DNA from: SIG603 sp964370635
GTDB taxonomy: Bacteria; Bacillota; Clostridia; Oscillospirales; Acutalibacteraceae
Direction: 5' to 3'
NCBI GenBank assembly: GCA_964370635.1
Contig: CAYJJU010000006.1
Location: 52,645-116,644 of the forward strand
DNA length: 64,000 nucleotides
Part shown: one piece after another, positions 23,397-32,655 of the stretch
Layout: every line of letters begins with the position of its first letter
How positions within the stretch are numbered: the first letter of the stretch is position 1
The notes under the pieces: generated by a model
The model's input: only the letters and a program-made list of their open reading frames with translations
What the model was told of the DNA's origin: nothing
The model's database searches: none
Translations under genes and position numbers: made by a program

Positions 23397-24329
23397 TTAT
23401 AATGCCACACCCGTAAATAGGTTTACTCCGAGTGAATTTTCTATAATCGATATAATAATAGTCGCCACACCGACTACCAAAGTATAAATCGCAAAAATGT
23501 AAAGCCTATCTGATGCAACAAGCCATTTGAACAGCTTTATCGCTAAAAATCCGACTATCACAGCTGTTATAAAACCTGCCGCCAAGACTTCATAGCCTAT
23601 GTTAAGTGGCTCAGACGATACATCGCTTATCGACAGCACCGCAGCTGCCAAAATTGCAGGACTTCCCAAAACAAATGAATAATCTAGCGCCTTTTGCTTA
23701 TTAATTCCACGCATCATAGCGGTAGAAAGCGTCGAGCCCGAGCGTGAAAGGCCGGGTAAAACCGCCGCCATGCACTGTGCAAAACCTACACACACGGCAT
23801 CTACCACATTGAAGTTCTTTCTTCCGGGCATGTCACTGCCCTTTCTGTTATCAAATTTTTTCTGAGTGATTTTGCCTGCCCTTATCGCAAGGAACAGTAA
23901 GACACTTGTAAGCAGTAGTGCAAGCCCTTCGACTAAAAGATTGCTATCGGTCGCCCAAGCTGTGGATAAATCGCTTAAATTCAAACCTACTACCGGCAAA
24001 GGCACAAATAGTAAAAACAGCGGAAGAAGCCCTATTATCAACATCATAACAAGTCGCCTGTCATGACTCATGGTTTTCCATTTGAATTTACCTGTCACAA
24101 GGTCTTTGCACATGATGAAAAATTCACCAATTAGACGCAAAATTAATTTATAATACACCATCACCACCGCAACCAAGGTACCAATATGTAGCATAATTCC
24201 AAAAAATAAATTTTCTATCTCTACACCCATCACATGTTGGGCAAGAGATAAATGCCCACTGCTTGATATAGGCAAAAACTCTGTGGCCCCTTGCACTATA
24301 CCCTGAATAATCGCTTCTATAATTGTCAT
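23397..24329 (-). CDS. uppP: Undecaprenyl-diphosphatase UppP (BacA)
   Basis: Membrane phosphatase that recycles the undecaprenyl-pyrophosphate carrier for peptidoglycan synthesis and gives bacitracin resistance. The 310 residues include the two conserved motifs: FLPISSSGHLSL near the N-terminus and the later GLSRSGSTLSTAMMRG. About eight membrane segments are present. GGAGG precedes the ATG. It sits 17 bp from the ftsK start, in the same run. Confidence 0.96.
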   Translation of the reverse strand: MTIIEAIIQGIVQGATEFLPISSSGHLSLAQHVMGVEIENLFFGIMLHIGTLVAVVMVYYKLILRLIGEFFIMCKDLVTGKFKWKTMSHDRRLVMMLIIGLLPLFLLFVPLPVVGLNLSDLSTAWATDSNLLVEGLALLLTSVLLFLAIRAGKITQKKFDNRKGSDMPGRKNFNVVDAVCVGFAQCMAAVLPGLSRSGSTLSTAMMRGINKQKALDYSFVLGSPAILAAAVLSISDVSSEPLNIGYEVLAAGFITAVIVGFLAIKLFKWLVASDRLYIFAIYTLVVGVATIIISIIENSLGVNLFTGVAL

Positions 24330-24363
24330 ATTTCCTCCAAATTATGTATCGGCAAAAGCCGAA

Positions 24364-25173
24364 TTATTTTTTTCTTGTCACAACTTTTTTAGTGCTTTTG
24401 GCTCTTGGTTTTCGGGGTTTTGTCTGATTTTTTCCTAAATTAATCATCTCTGCCAAAGAGGCAAGCGCGTCAGACAAAGTGCCTAAAGAATCTATAAGCC
24501 CCACTTCCACTGCGTTTTCTCCGTCGAGTACGGTGCCCACATCTGTTACAAGCTCGCCCGTGTTCATCATAAGCTTAGTAAATTTATCGGAACTTATTCC
24601 AGAGTTTTCAACGACAAATTTAGTAATTCTGCCCTGCATTCTTTGAAAATACTCAAAGCTTTGCGGAACACCAAGCACTAAACCGTTAAGCCTTACAGGA
24701 TGTATCGTCATAGATGCCGAACGTGCAATATAGGTTTTTTTTGCCGACACTGCAAGTGGTGCACCTATGGAGTGACCTCCGCCTAAAACAAGCGAAACGG
24801 TAGGTTTTTTCATGCCTGCTATGAGCTCTGCAATTGCAAGGCCTGCCTCTACGTCTCCACCGACAGTGTTTAGTATGATAAGCAGGCCGTCGACATTATC
24901 ATCTTCTTCAACCGCTACAATTTGAGGTATTACATGCTCATATTTCGTAGCTTTATTTTGTGGCGGAAGAATATAATGTCCCTCGACTTGGCCTATAATT
25001 GTCATACAATAAATCTTAAGTGAATTTTTTGTTATAAGGACAGAACCATCGTCTCCCATGGTGTTTTGCGGTGTAGTTACTTGCTCTTGCTCCTCTGCTT
25101 CACTGCCTTCATCTTCGTTTGCGAAAAAGCTATATTCGTTTTGTTTTGATTTATTTTGATTTTTACTGTTCAT
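24364..25173 (-). CDS. tepA: TepA/ClpP-like serine protease
   Basis: A 269-residue ClpP-fold protease of the translocation-enhancing protein (TepA) type. An acidic, low-complexity N-terminus (about 45 residues) precedes the protease domain. Conserved features are ILNTVGGDVEAGLAIAELI and the nucleophile region GGGHSIGAP, with a later HPVR segment. A basic C-terminal tail follows (RKPRAKSTKK). AAGGAG lies 9 bp before the ATG. The tepA-spoIIIE neighbourhood is the same as in B. subtilis. Confidence 0.9.
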   Translation of the reverse strand: MNSKNQNKSKQNEYSFFANEDEGSEAEEQEQVTTPQNTMGDDGSVLITKNSLKIYCMTIIGQVEGHYILPPQNKATKYEHVIPQIVAVEEDDNVDGLLIILNTVGGDVEAGLAIAELIAGMKKPTVSLVLGGGHSIGAPLAVSAKKTYIARSASMTIHPVRLNGLVLGVPQSFEYFQRMQGRITKFVVENSGISSDKFTKLMMNTGELVTDVGTVLDGENAVEVGLIDSLGTLSDALASLAEMINLGKNQTKPRKPRAKSTKKVVTRKK

Positions 25174-25310
25174 TTACATCAACTCCTTACAAACATAGTT
25201 TCTCAAGAATTAATTAAAATAAACATAAAAAAGCAAACAAAGCTTGCTTTATTTAATTTTAATTTTAGCATATTTTATTGTTTTGGGCAAGAAAAAACTG
25301 CTAAATTTAT

Positions 25311-25339
25311 TTGTAACTTGGTCAATTTCATGCTATTAT
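25311..25339 (+). promoter_or_regulatory. Promoter of the AEC transporter gene
   Basis: TTGTAA (25311-25316), 17 bp and TATTAT (25334-25339) with an extended TG motif. A small hairpin (AAAGCAA/TTGCTTT, about 25230-25252) lies between this promoter and tepA with no obvious role. Confidence 0.6.
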
Positions 25340-25375
25340 TAGTAATATAAGTTTTTTTGAAAGGTATATTTGCAT

Positions 25376-26308
25376 ATGGACAATCTATTACTATCCTTTA
25401 ATGTCGTCGCACCTTTAATATTTTTTTTACTGCTGGGAATTATTTTAAAGCCTCTTTTATCTACAGAGGTTATAAGTTCCATGAACAGAGTTTTATCTAC
25501 GGTGTTTTTACCGATTCTTATTTTTTGTAATATTTATGATACAGGCGGTTCTTTAGAACTGGACTCAACCGTATTTTTATTTATTTTTATCGGTATAATT
25601 TTAGAACTCATTATAAGTGTTGTGCTTTGTAAATGTGTTCAAAAAGACATAAAGCGACGCTCGGTTATGATACAGGGCATGCTTCGAGGCAATTTTGTTA
25701 TATTTGGCATTCCTATAGCAATTTCAGTTTTCGGCCAACATGGGGCCTCTAGTGCCGCCATCGCTTCCATACTTGTGGTACCTATGTTTAACGTGATATC
25801 CGTGTCGGTATTTGCACTTTATTCTGGCGAAAAGCTTAAAATTTCAAGCCTACTTTTAAAAATCGCCAAAAATCCTTTCATAATAGCCTCTGTTATAGGT
25901 CTAGTTTTTTCATTTGCGCACATACCCCTTCCTCAGTTTATTTATAGCCCTTTAAGCGATATAGGAGATGCCGCAAGCTCGCTGGTATTCGTCTTTTTAG
26001 GAGCCTCATTCAAAATCAACAGCATGAAAGAACATTTGCCCGCTCTGTCACTTACAGTTTTAATGCGCCTCGTATTTTTCCCGTTAATTTTTGTGAGCCT
26101 TGCAATTTTCTTTGGATTTAGAGGAGAATCTTTAATCATACTTTTAACAATTTTCGCATCTCCAACAGCCGTTGCTTCCTATCCATTAGCCAAATCTATG
26201 GGAGGCGACGATAAATTAGCCGGCAATATTGTGGTGTTCACTTCCACCATTTCCATACTGACCATGTTTATTTGGATTTTTACATTAAATTCCCTTTCTT
26301 TGCTCTAA
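25376..26308 (+). CDS. AEC-family transporter (auxin efflux carrier-like)
   Basis: A 310-residue membrane protein with ten hydrophobic segments in two halves, the layout of the auxin-efflux-carrier/MleP malate permease family. Conserved family features include RGNFVIFGIPIAISVFG and the GASF and SPTAVASYPLAK stretches. The substrate is probably an organic anion but cannot be read from sequence. The start is either ATG 25376 (11 bp after AAAGG) or TTG 25370 (5 bp after it). It is monocistronic. Confidence 0.88.
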   Translation: MDNLLLSFNVVAPLIFFLLLGIILKPLLSTEVISSMNRVLSTVFLPILIFCNIYDTGGSLELDSTVFLFIFIGIILELIISVVLCKCVQKDIKRRSVMIQGMLRGNFVIFGIPIAISVFGQHGASSAAIASILVVPMFNVISVSVFALYSGEKLKISSLLLKIAKNPFIIASVIGLVFSFAHIPLPQFIYSPLSDIGDAASSLVFVFLGASFKINSMKEHLPALSLTVLMRLVFFPLIFVSLAIFFGFRGESLIILLTIFASPTAVASYPLAKSMGGDDKLAGNIVVFTSTISILTMFIWIFTLNSLSLL

Positions 26309-26348
26309 AATGCAAGTCAGAGATGCAAATCTTGCATTTTTGCATTTT
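26307..26348 (+). terminator. Terminator after the AEC transporter gene
   Basis: AAAATGCAAG pairs with CTTGCATTTT (10 bp) and is followed by a further T-rich tract. It overlaps the stop codon. Confidence 0.85.
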
Positions 26349-26365
26349 TTTGCTCATAAAAAACA

Positions 26366-26394
26366 TTGACAAAAACTTCAAAATGAGCGATAAT
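26366..26394 (+). promoter_or_regulatory. Promoter of the acn-icd-rex operon
   Basis: TTGACA (26366-26371), exactly 17 bp and GATAAT (26389-26394). The start of transcription would be near 26402, about 33 bp before acn. I see no clear Rex operator in the leader. Confidence 0.75.
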
Positions 26395-26434
26395 ATAATA
26401 AGTTAAATTAATAATATTTAGGAGAGTGATACTT

Positions 26435-28366
26435 TTGGGCATGACAATTGCACAGAAAATTATTTTTTCACATTTAAAAAGCGGAAAAATGAATGTTGGC
26501 CAAGACATAGGACTTAAAATTGACCAAACACTTACACAAGACGCTACAGGCACTATGGCTTATTTAGAGTTTGAAGCAATGGGTATTGACAGAGTCAAAA
26601 CAGAAAAAAGCGTTGCTTACATAGACCACAACACTCTTCAAGCCGGTTTTGAAAACGCAGATGACCACAGGTATATACAAAGCATTGCAAAAAAACACGG
26701 CCTTTATTTTTCAAGACCGGGTAACGGTATTTGCCACCAAGTGCATTTAGAGCGCTTTGGTATCCCCGGCAAAACCCTTATAGGCTCTGACAGCCACACG
26801 CCAACAGGCGGAGGCCTTGGAATGCTCTCTTTTGGCGCAGGCGGTTTAGACGTCGCAGTCGCTATGGGCGGTGGAGAGTATCATATAAACATGCCCTCAA
26901 TGACAAAAATTAATCTAAACGGCAAATTATCCGACTGGGTATGTGCCAAAGATATCATTTTAGAGGTTTTAAGGATTTTAAGCGTCAAAGGTGGCGTTGG
27001 TAAAATTATTGAGTACGGCGGAGACGCGCTACCACTTTTAAGCGTTCCCGAAAGAGCAACCATAACAAACATGGGAACAGAGCTTGGCGCTACCACTTCA
27101 ATTTTCCCATCTGATGAAATTACAAAAGAATTTTTAAAAGCTCAAAAAAGAGAAAACGACTGGGTAGAGTTAAAATCAGATGAAGATGCAGTCTATGACG
27201 AAGTAATAGACATAGATTTATCTAAATTAAAACCCATGGTCGCATGTCCTCATAGCCCTGATGCGGTAAAATCAGTCGATGAGGTCGGCAAAATCAAGGT
27301 TGACCAAGTATGCATAGGCTCATGTACAAATTCATCTTATATGGACTTAATGCGTGTCGCTTCTATTTTAAAAGGAAAGACAGTCCATCCTGATGTTAGC
27401 CTATCAATTTCACCGGGTTCAAAACAAGTTTACAACATGCTTGCCTTAAACGGCGCACTATCAGATTTAGTCGAGGCCGGCGCAAGAATTTTAGAATGTG
27501 CCTGCGGACCTTGCATCGGAATGGGCTTCTCCCCAAATTCCGGCGGTGTGTCACTTAGAACATTTAACAGAAATTTTGAGGGCAGAAGCGGAACAAAAGA
27601 CGGTCAAGTTTATCTTGTAAGCCCCGAAACGGCCGCTGCCTCTGCAATTACAGGCGTATTTACTAACCCTCAAGAGCTCACAAATTACGAAAATATTTCT
27701 TTCCCAGAAGAATTTATAATTAACGATAACATGATAATCTCCCCTGCTAGCGAAGAAGACGCGAAGGATTTAGAAATTTTAAGAGGACCTAATATTAAAC
27801 CTTTCCCAGTGTCAAAGCCGCTTGAAGACAACATTGCAACTAAGGCCATCCTCAAAGTGGGCGATAACATCACAACAGACCATATCATGCCTGCGGGCGC
27901 TAAGATACTCCCCTACCGCTCAAACATTCCACATCTTTCAAACTTCTGTTTTACAGTATGTGACGAAAACTTCCCACAAAGATGTAAAGAAAACGGCGGC
28001 GGAATAGTGATAGGCGGTTTAAACTACGGTCAAGGCTCTTCAAGAGAGCACGCGGCACTCGTGCCATTATATCTCGGGATAAGGGCTGTTGCCGCAAAAT
28101 CTTACGCAAGAATTCACTGCGCAAACCTTGCAAACGCCGGAATAATTCCTTTAGAGTTTATTAACGAGACAGATTACGATTTAATAGAGCAAATGGACGA
28201 TTTAGAGCTTCCTAATGTGTTAGAAGAAATTAAAAATGGCGGCGAAGTTACTTTAGTCAATAAGACTAAGGGTATTTCTATAAAAGTTAATGCAATACTA
28301 ACCGAGCGTGAGCAAAAAATGATAGTCGCAGGCGGACTGCTTAATTACACGAAAGAAAATTCATAA
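26435..28366 (+). CDS. acn: Aconitate hydratase (aconitase)
   Basis: Converts citrate to isocitrate with a [4Fe-4S] cluster. The 643 residues are of the shorter, mitochondrial-like type found in anaerobes. Signature stretches are IGSDSHTPTGGGLGMLSFGA, the cluster-ligand regions CIGSCTNSSYMDL and ECACGPCIGMG, and GGLNYGQGSSREHAALVPLY in the swivel domain. I choose the TTG at 26435 because it gives the family's usual MGMTIAQKI start and lies 8 bp after GGAGAG. The operon acn-icd-rex forms the oxidative TCA branch leading to 2-oxoglutarate and glutamate. Confidence 0.95.
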   Translation: MGMTIAQKIIFSHLKSGKMNVGQDIGLKIDQTLTQDATGTMAYLEFEAMGIDRVKTEKSVAYIDHNTLQAGFENADDHRYIQSIAKKHGLYFSRPGNGICHQVHLERFGIPGKTLIGSDSHTPTGGGLGMLSFGAGGLDVAVAMGGGEYHINMPSMTKINLNGKLSDWVCAKDIILEVLRILSVKGGVGKIIEYGGDALPLLSVPERATITNMGTELGATTSIFPSDEITKEFLKAQKRENDWVELKSDEDAVYDEVIDIDLSKLKPMVACPHSPDAVKSVDEVGKIKVDQVCIGSCTNSSYMDLMRVASILKGKTVHPDVSLSISPGSKQVYNMLALNGALSDLVEAGARILECACGPCIGMGFSPNSGGVSLRTFNRNFEGRSGTKDGQVYLVSPETAAASAITGVFTNPQELTNYENISFPEEFIINDNMIISPASEEDAKDLEILRGPNIKPFPVSKPLEDNIATKAILKVGDNITTDHIMPAGAKILPYRSNIPHLSNFCFTVCDENFPQRCKENGGGIVIGGLNYGQGSSREHAALVPLYLGIRAVAAKSYARIHCANLANAGIIPLEFINETDYDLIEQMDDLELPNVLEEIKNGGEVTLVNKTKGISIKVNAILTEREQKMIVAGGLLNYTKENS

Positions 28367-28381
28367 TTAACGGAGGAAAAT

Positions 28382-29599
28382 ATGGCTGAAATTAAAAAAA
28401 TTCAAATGACCACACCTTTGGTAGAGATGGACGGCGACGAAATGACAAGAATAGTATGGAAAATGATTAAAGATATTTTAATCTATCCATACATAGACCT
28501 TAAATCAGAGTATTACGACCTAGGGCTTGAGTGCAGAGAAAAAACCAAGGACCAAGTAACAATCGACTCTGCCATAGCGACAAAAAAATACGGTGTAGCC
28601 GTGAAATGTGCAACAATTACCGCAAATGCCGAAAGGGTCAAAGAGTATAATCTTAGCGAAATGTGGAAATCACCAAACGGAACTATCAGGGCGATACTAG
28701 ATGGTACAATATTTAGGACCCCGATTATAGTAAAAGGAATTACTCCATACATTCCAACATGGACTAAGCCGATAACAATAGCAAGGCATGCATACGGCGA
28801 TGTTTATAAAAATTCAGAAATGAAAGTTTCGGCCGATAAAAAAGCAGAACTTGTAGTCACCGACAAAAACGGAGTAGAAGAACGTGTGTTAATTCACGAC
28901 TTTAAAGGCGACGGCCTAATTCAAGGCGTGCACAATTTAGACTCTAGCATAGGAAGTTTTGCAAGGGCGTGTTTCAATTATGCACTTGACATAAAACAGG
29001 ATTTATGGTTTGCTACAAAAGATACTATTTCAAAAATTTACGACCACAGTTTTAAGGATATTTTTACAGATATTTACGAGGCTGAGTATAAAGAAAAATT
29101 TAAAAATGCCGGAATTGAATATTTTTACACCTTGATTGACGATGCGGTGGCACGTGTTGTAAGGAGTGAAGGTGGATACATTTGGGCATGCAAAAACTAT
29201 GATGGAGATGTAATGAGCGACATGGTAGCTACGGCTTACGGAAGCCTTGGCATGATGTCATCTGTGTTGGTATCTCCTGAAGGAATATACGAATATGAGG
29301 CCGCACACGGCACTGTGCAAAGACATTATTACAAACACTTAAAAGGTGAACCCACCTCGACAAACAGTGTTGCAACCCTTTTTGCTTGGAGCGGCGCTTT
29401 AAGAAAAAGAGGTTCACTCGATAATAACAAAGAGCTTGAAAATTATGCCGACTGCCTTGAAAAGGCAATTATCGACACAATAGAAAGCGGAGTCATGACA
29501 GGAGATTTATACATCCTTTCAAATTTAGATAACAAAAAATCGGTTACAACTGAAGAATTCCTATTTGCAGTAAACGAAAATTTAAAACAATTATTATAA
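28382..29599 (+). CDS. icd: NADP-dependent isocitrate dehydrogenase
   Basis: Oxidises isocitrate to 2-oxoglutarate, yielding NADPH. The 405-residue protein is the homodimeric, eukaryote-like type. It opens PLVEMDGDEMTRIVWKMIKD, has the substrate segment KSPNGTIRAILDGTIFRTPI and the metal/NADP region (the YGSLGMMSSVLVSPEGIYEY stretch, then EAAHGTVQRHY). ACGGAGG precedes the ATG, 15 bp after acn. With acn it supplies 2-oxoglutarate for glutamate synthesis. Confidence 0.97.
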   Translation: MAEIKKIQMTTPLVEMDGDEMTRIVWKMIKDILIYPYIDLKSEYYDLGLECREKTKDQVTIDSAIATKKYGVAVKCATITANAERVKEYNLSEMWKSPNGTIRAILDGTIFRTPIIVKGITPYIPTWTKPITIARHAYGDVYKNSEMKVSADKKAELVVTDKNGVEERVLIHDFKGDGLIQGVHNLDSSIGSFARACFNYALDIKQDLWFATKDTISKIYDHSFKDIFTDIYEAEYKEKFKNAGIEYFYTLIDDAVARVVRSEGGYIWACKNYDGDVMSDMVATAYGSLGMMSSVLVSPEGIYEYEAAHGTVQRHYYKHLKGEPTSTNSVATLFAWSGALRKRGSLDNNKELENYADCLEKAIIDTIESGVMTGDLYILSNLDNKKSVTTEEFLFAVNENLKQLL

Positions 29600-29637
29600 A
29601 GGATAAAGTTTACATAAAATTATTTGCAGACTTTAAA

Positions 29638-30303
29638 ATGGCGCTCAAAATGAAAGATAAAGTTAATTTAAATTATAACAGAGAAAATATATCGATGTCT
29701 GTTATTAGGCGATTGCCAAGATATTACAGATATTTAAATGTCCTCGAAAGAAAAGGCATAGACAAAGTGTCTTCAAAAGAGCTTTCCAAAAAAATGGGCT
29801 TTACCGCCTCTCAAATACGTCAAGATTTTAATTGTTTTGGAGGTTTTGGCCAACAAGGCTATGGTTATCCCGTGTCTCAGCTAAGGGACAAGATTGCGGA
29901 CATTTTGAAGATTGATAACAAGAAAAGGGCCGTGATTTTAGGCGCAGGTAACTTAGGCCGAGCCTTACTGTCCATTGATTTTTGCAAGTTAGGCTTCGAA
30001 CTACTTGCAGTTTTTGACAATAATCCTTCGATAATCGGGCATAAAATAAAGTTTTTTGACATTTTAAGCACCGAGCAATTAGCAACTTTTTGTAAAGAAA
30101 ACAGTGTAGAAATGGCAATAATTTGCGTGCCAACTTCGGTGGTTAAAGATGTGTCGGCTATACTTTACGAAAACGGCGTTAGGGCATTTTGGAATTTTAG
30201 CCACTATGATATTTCTATGGTATATGAAGATGCCATAGTTGAAAATGTTCATCTCAACGACAGTTTAATGGCACTTTGCTATATGCTTGACTCTAACAGA
30301 TAA
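29638..30303 (+). CDS. rex: Redox-sensing transcriptional repressor Rex
   Basis: Rex binds operator DNA when NADH/NAD+ is low and releases it when NADH rises, controlling fermentation and hydrogen genes in Clostridia. The N-terminal winged helix (VIRRLPRYYRYLNVLERKGI, then GFTASQIRQDFNCFGGFGQQ) and the NADH-binding Rossmann motif (AVILGAGNLGRALL) are clear. The start is uncertain: 29638, 29650 and 29695 are all ATG and none has a strong ribosome-binding site. It follows icd by 38 bp with no terminator between. Confidence 0.93.
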   Translation: MALKMKDKVNLNYNRENISMSVIRRLPRYYRYLNVLERKGIDKVSSKELSKKMGFTASQIRQDFNCFGGFGQQGYGYPVSQLRDKIADILKIDNKKRAVILGAGNLGRALLSIDFCKLGFELLAVFDNNPSIIGHKIKFFDILSTEQLATFCKENSVEMAIICVPTSVVKDVSAILYENGVRAFWNFSHYDISMVYEDAIVENVHLNDSLMALCYMLDSNR

Positions 30304-30306
30304 AGT

Positions 30307-30345
30307 AAAACCCACAACCGCCTAAATGGTTGTGGGTTTTCGTTT
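30307..30345. terminator. Terminator after rex, shared with the convergent gene
   Basis: AAAACCCACAACC pairs with GGTTGTGGGTTTT (13 bp, 8-nt loop). A T-rich tail follows on the plus strand and an A/T-rich flank on the other side. Confidence 0.92.
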
Positions 30346-30950
30346 TATTTAAAACTTTGAATATTTGTGATGCTTGAATTAAATATAAGCACCGCTTCCC
30401 TCTTCTCAGGTGCACCTAGTGCATAATGAGATTTAGAATTGCTGTCAAAATGATCAAAATCTACTAATCTATTATATTTTGTCGGGTGGTCATTTACTAT
30501 TTTAATTCCGTCTTGCAAATATGGCCTTTTCCTGTAGTACGGGTCAAATAAGTGAATATTTTTATTGTCATAGCCTGTCATTACAACATAATGCCAATTT
30601 TCATGAATAAGCCTAGTTATTACCACTCCACCTTGTTTTAAGCCTCTCATAATTTCGCTGTCTTTTTGAAGATTTACTCCTGCGCCTGCTATATATTTGC
30701 AGTGCACCGGAAAATTTCTTACTCTTCCATACTGATTAAGCCAATTGCTTAAAAACATCATCGCCATTTTAGATGTTCCGCTTTTTCCACAAACACCCTT
30801 TTCGTCAAAGGTGTCAAGACAATACATCATCACATATTTCACGACGTCAGGCGGTATTTTTTCTCTGTCAAACAGATAGCTAATAGCATTCATCATAGTA
30901 GTTGGGCCACAGTCATACTCTGACTTTTGATAGGCCAAGGGGTTCTTCAT
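30345..30950 (-). CDS. C39-like cysteine peptidase-family protein
   Basis: A 201-residue papain-fold protein. The expected catalytic residues are present: Cys in KSEYDCGPTTMMNA near the N-terminus, His in ENWHYVVMTGYD, and Asp in HLFDPYYRKRPYL. C39-like proteins process peptides or act on cell-wall or ubiquitin-like substrates; none can be chosen here. There is no signal peptide, so it is cytoplasmic. The ATG at 30950 follows GGAGG by 7 bp; an upstream start is not needed. It has its own promoter. Confidence 0.8.
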   Translation of the reverse strand: MKNPLAYQKSEYDCGPTTMMNAISYLFDREKIPPDVVKYVMMYCLDTFDEKGVCGKSGTSKMAMMFLSNWLNQYGRVRNFPVHCKYIAGAGVNLQKDSEIMRGLKQGGVVITRLIHENWHYVVMTGYDNKNIHLFDPYYRKRPYLQDGIKIVNDHPTKYNRLVDFDHFDSNSKSHYALGAPEKREAVLIFNSSITNIQSFK

Positions 30951-30984
30951 TCCTCTACCTCCTAAAAGTAAATCATTACAATAC

Positions 30985-31014
30985 ATTATATAATTTTTCG
31001 TCGCAAAATGTCAA
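30985..31014 (-). promoter_or_regulatory. Promoter of the C39-like peptidase gene
   Basis: On the minus strand TTGACA (31009-31014), an 18-bp spacer and TATAAT (30985-30990), both perfect hexamers. Confidence 0.75.
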
Positions 31015-31040
31015 TTACTTAAAAGAACTTTATTTAAATT

Positions 31041-31625
31041 TTACTTTAATAATTCTTCTAAATCACAAAAATTATAATTTGTATTAAAATTTAAATATCT
31101 AAGCAGTTCCTTATTTGACAAATATGAAGGAAGAGCAAGTTTTTTAAGTAGGGCTTGCTTTTTTTCACTGCTATTCTCTTTTCCCGTAAGCCCTAAAGTG
31201 TATAAATCAGCCACCGATAAGAGTATTCTATCACCTCTTAGTTCTTGCGACTGCACGCAGTTTTTTAGCGCATTTAATATTTCCTTAGCACCCATGCCCT
31301 CTACCCCCAAAAGACCCTCTTTTGAGGATTTATCTTTCCTCTTCTCTGTGCCCTCTTTTGGTTTGACATAGGCGTTTGCTATCATATTTTCAGGCACAAA
31401 AGATTTAAGATGATTTCTTATTAAAAAACCTGCGGAGTCACTGTCTGTTAAAATGATAATTCCACACTCGCTTGCAAGCTTTTTTATGTAATTTTTTTTG
31501 CTTTCATCTTTGAAAATCCTAAATCCATTTGTCTGAATTACTATGGCATCCACCACAGAAAGCACGGCAATTTTATCGTACTTTCCCTCGACAATTATAG
31601 CCTGTTTTATTGTTTCTTTCTTCAT
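31041..31625 (-). CDS. rnmV: Ribonuclease M5-like Toprim protein
   Basis: RNase M5 matures 5S rRNA in Firmicutes. The 194-residue protein starts with the Toprim glutamate motif (QAIIVEGKYDKIAV) and has the Toprim acidic motif ILTDSDSAGFLIR. The family's C-terminal region is also present (the EGLLGVEGMGAKEILNAL stretch). The ATG at 31625 follows TTGAGG. The usual neighbour rsmA lies elsewhere in this genome. A related DUF4093 Toprim protein is the alternative. Confidence 0.85.
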   Translation of the reverse strand: MKKETIKQAIIVEGKYDKIAVLSVVDAIVIQTNGFRIFKDESKKNYIKKLASECGIIILTDSDSAGFLIRNHLKSFVPENMIANAYVKPKEGTEKRKDKSSKEGLLGVEGMGAKEILNALKNCVQSQELRGDRILLSVADLYTLGLTGKENSSEKKQALLKKLALPSYLSNKELLRYLNFNTNYNFCDLEELLK

Positions 31626-31632
31626 AGCCACC

Positions 31633-32655
31633 TCAAGCCTTAGTCAAATATAAAAGCTTTGCAATCAGGGTTTCAAGCACTGTTTTATCGTCAAGTTTAG
31701 AGCTTTTTAAATCTAGGTCAGCCTTTAAAAGTAACTTTAAGCACTTCCCCACCGTTGCCGTCGATAAATTTCGACCGTCCCTTTGTGCGTACTTTAGCCT
31801 AAAATCCTTACCCTTATAGTCTGCGTACTCTGATGGCGACGTAACCGTCTTCCCCGCCTCTAAGGCACATTTCACCCTATAAATATCAATAAAAGACGCG
31901 GACATTACCGCTAAAATCGGCACCGCTTTTTCACCCATATAAAATAGCTTGTCTAAAATTTCATACGATTTTGCAAAGTTTGATGCAAGTATACATTTTG
32001 AAAGCTCAAACACGGTTGCTTCAACACTTTTCGACACCAAAAGCTCCATATCATCTAGGCTGATTTCTCTGTTTTTTGCATACATGCAAAGTTTAATTAG
32101 TTCATTGTTTATAGTATTTAAATCGTTTCCTACAAACTCCACAAGTTTTTGTGCATTGTTTTTTTCTATTCTTGAACCCTGTTTTTCGGCAGCTTTACAA
32201 ATGTATTTTAATAGCTCTGCCCCTTCTTTTCTTTTAAAATCGACCACAAGGCCACGCTCTTTTATAAGTGCGTCTATTTTTTTATACTTTGAAAAACCCT
32301 TAACATTTGCCGTAGGATAGTAAAATATTAACACTGTTGTGTCCGGCAAAAGTGTAAGCAACTCCTCAAACTTGTCCCTGTCCGTAGATGATTTTTCGTC
32401 AAGCACAAAATCTGATACCAAAACACATTTGCGCTGTGCCATAAAGGGAAGCGCCATGGACGCATCCGCTATTTCATCGACTGTCGCATCGCTTTTAAAC
32501 TCATTGAAATTAAAATCGGTAAAATTTTCCGGAATTGAAACCTTTAATAGCCTGTTTAAATATTTTTTAAGCGAAAGTTTTTCTTCGCCAATAAAAAAAT
32601 ACAAAGGCAAAAGCTCTCCGCCTGCTATATGTTTTCTTATACCCTGCTCGTCCAT
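31633..32655 (-). CDS. holA: DNA polymerase III subunit delta
   Basis: The delta subunit opens the beta sliding clamp during clamp loading. The 340 residues show the HolA N-terminal segment (PLYFFIGEEKLSLKKYLNRL). The central AAA+-like fold lacks a functional P-loop. The AQRKCVLVSDFVL and VFELSKCILASNFAKSYEIL stretches are typical. Its ATG overlaps the comEC stop by one base, so translation is coupled. Confidence 0.93.
   Translation of the reverse strand: MDEQGIRKHIAGGELLPLYFFIGEEKLSLKKYLNRLLKVSIPENFTDFNFNEFKSDATVDEIADASMALPFMAQRKCVLVSDFVLDEKSSTDRDKFEELLTLLPDTTVLIFYYPTANVKGFSKYKKIDALIKERGLVVDFKRKEGAELLKYICKAAEKQGSRIEKNNAQKLVEFVGNDLNTINNELIKLCMYAKNREISLDDMELLVSKSVEATVFELSKCILASNFAKSYEILDKLFYMGEKAVPILAVMSASFIDIYRVKCALEAGKTVTSPSEYADYKGKDFRLKYAQRDGRNLSTATVGKCLKLLLKADLDLKSSKLDDKTVLETLIAKLLYLTKA

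Noticed and set aside
25230..25252. AAAGCAA/TTGCTTT hairpin with a T-rich flank between tepA and the AEC gene
   Set aside because: No transcript on either strand would sensibly end there, and the stem is short; only noted in the promoter entry.
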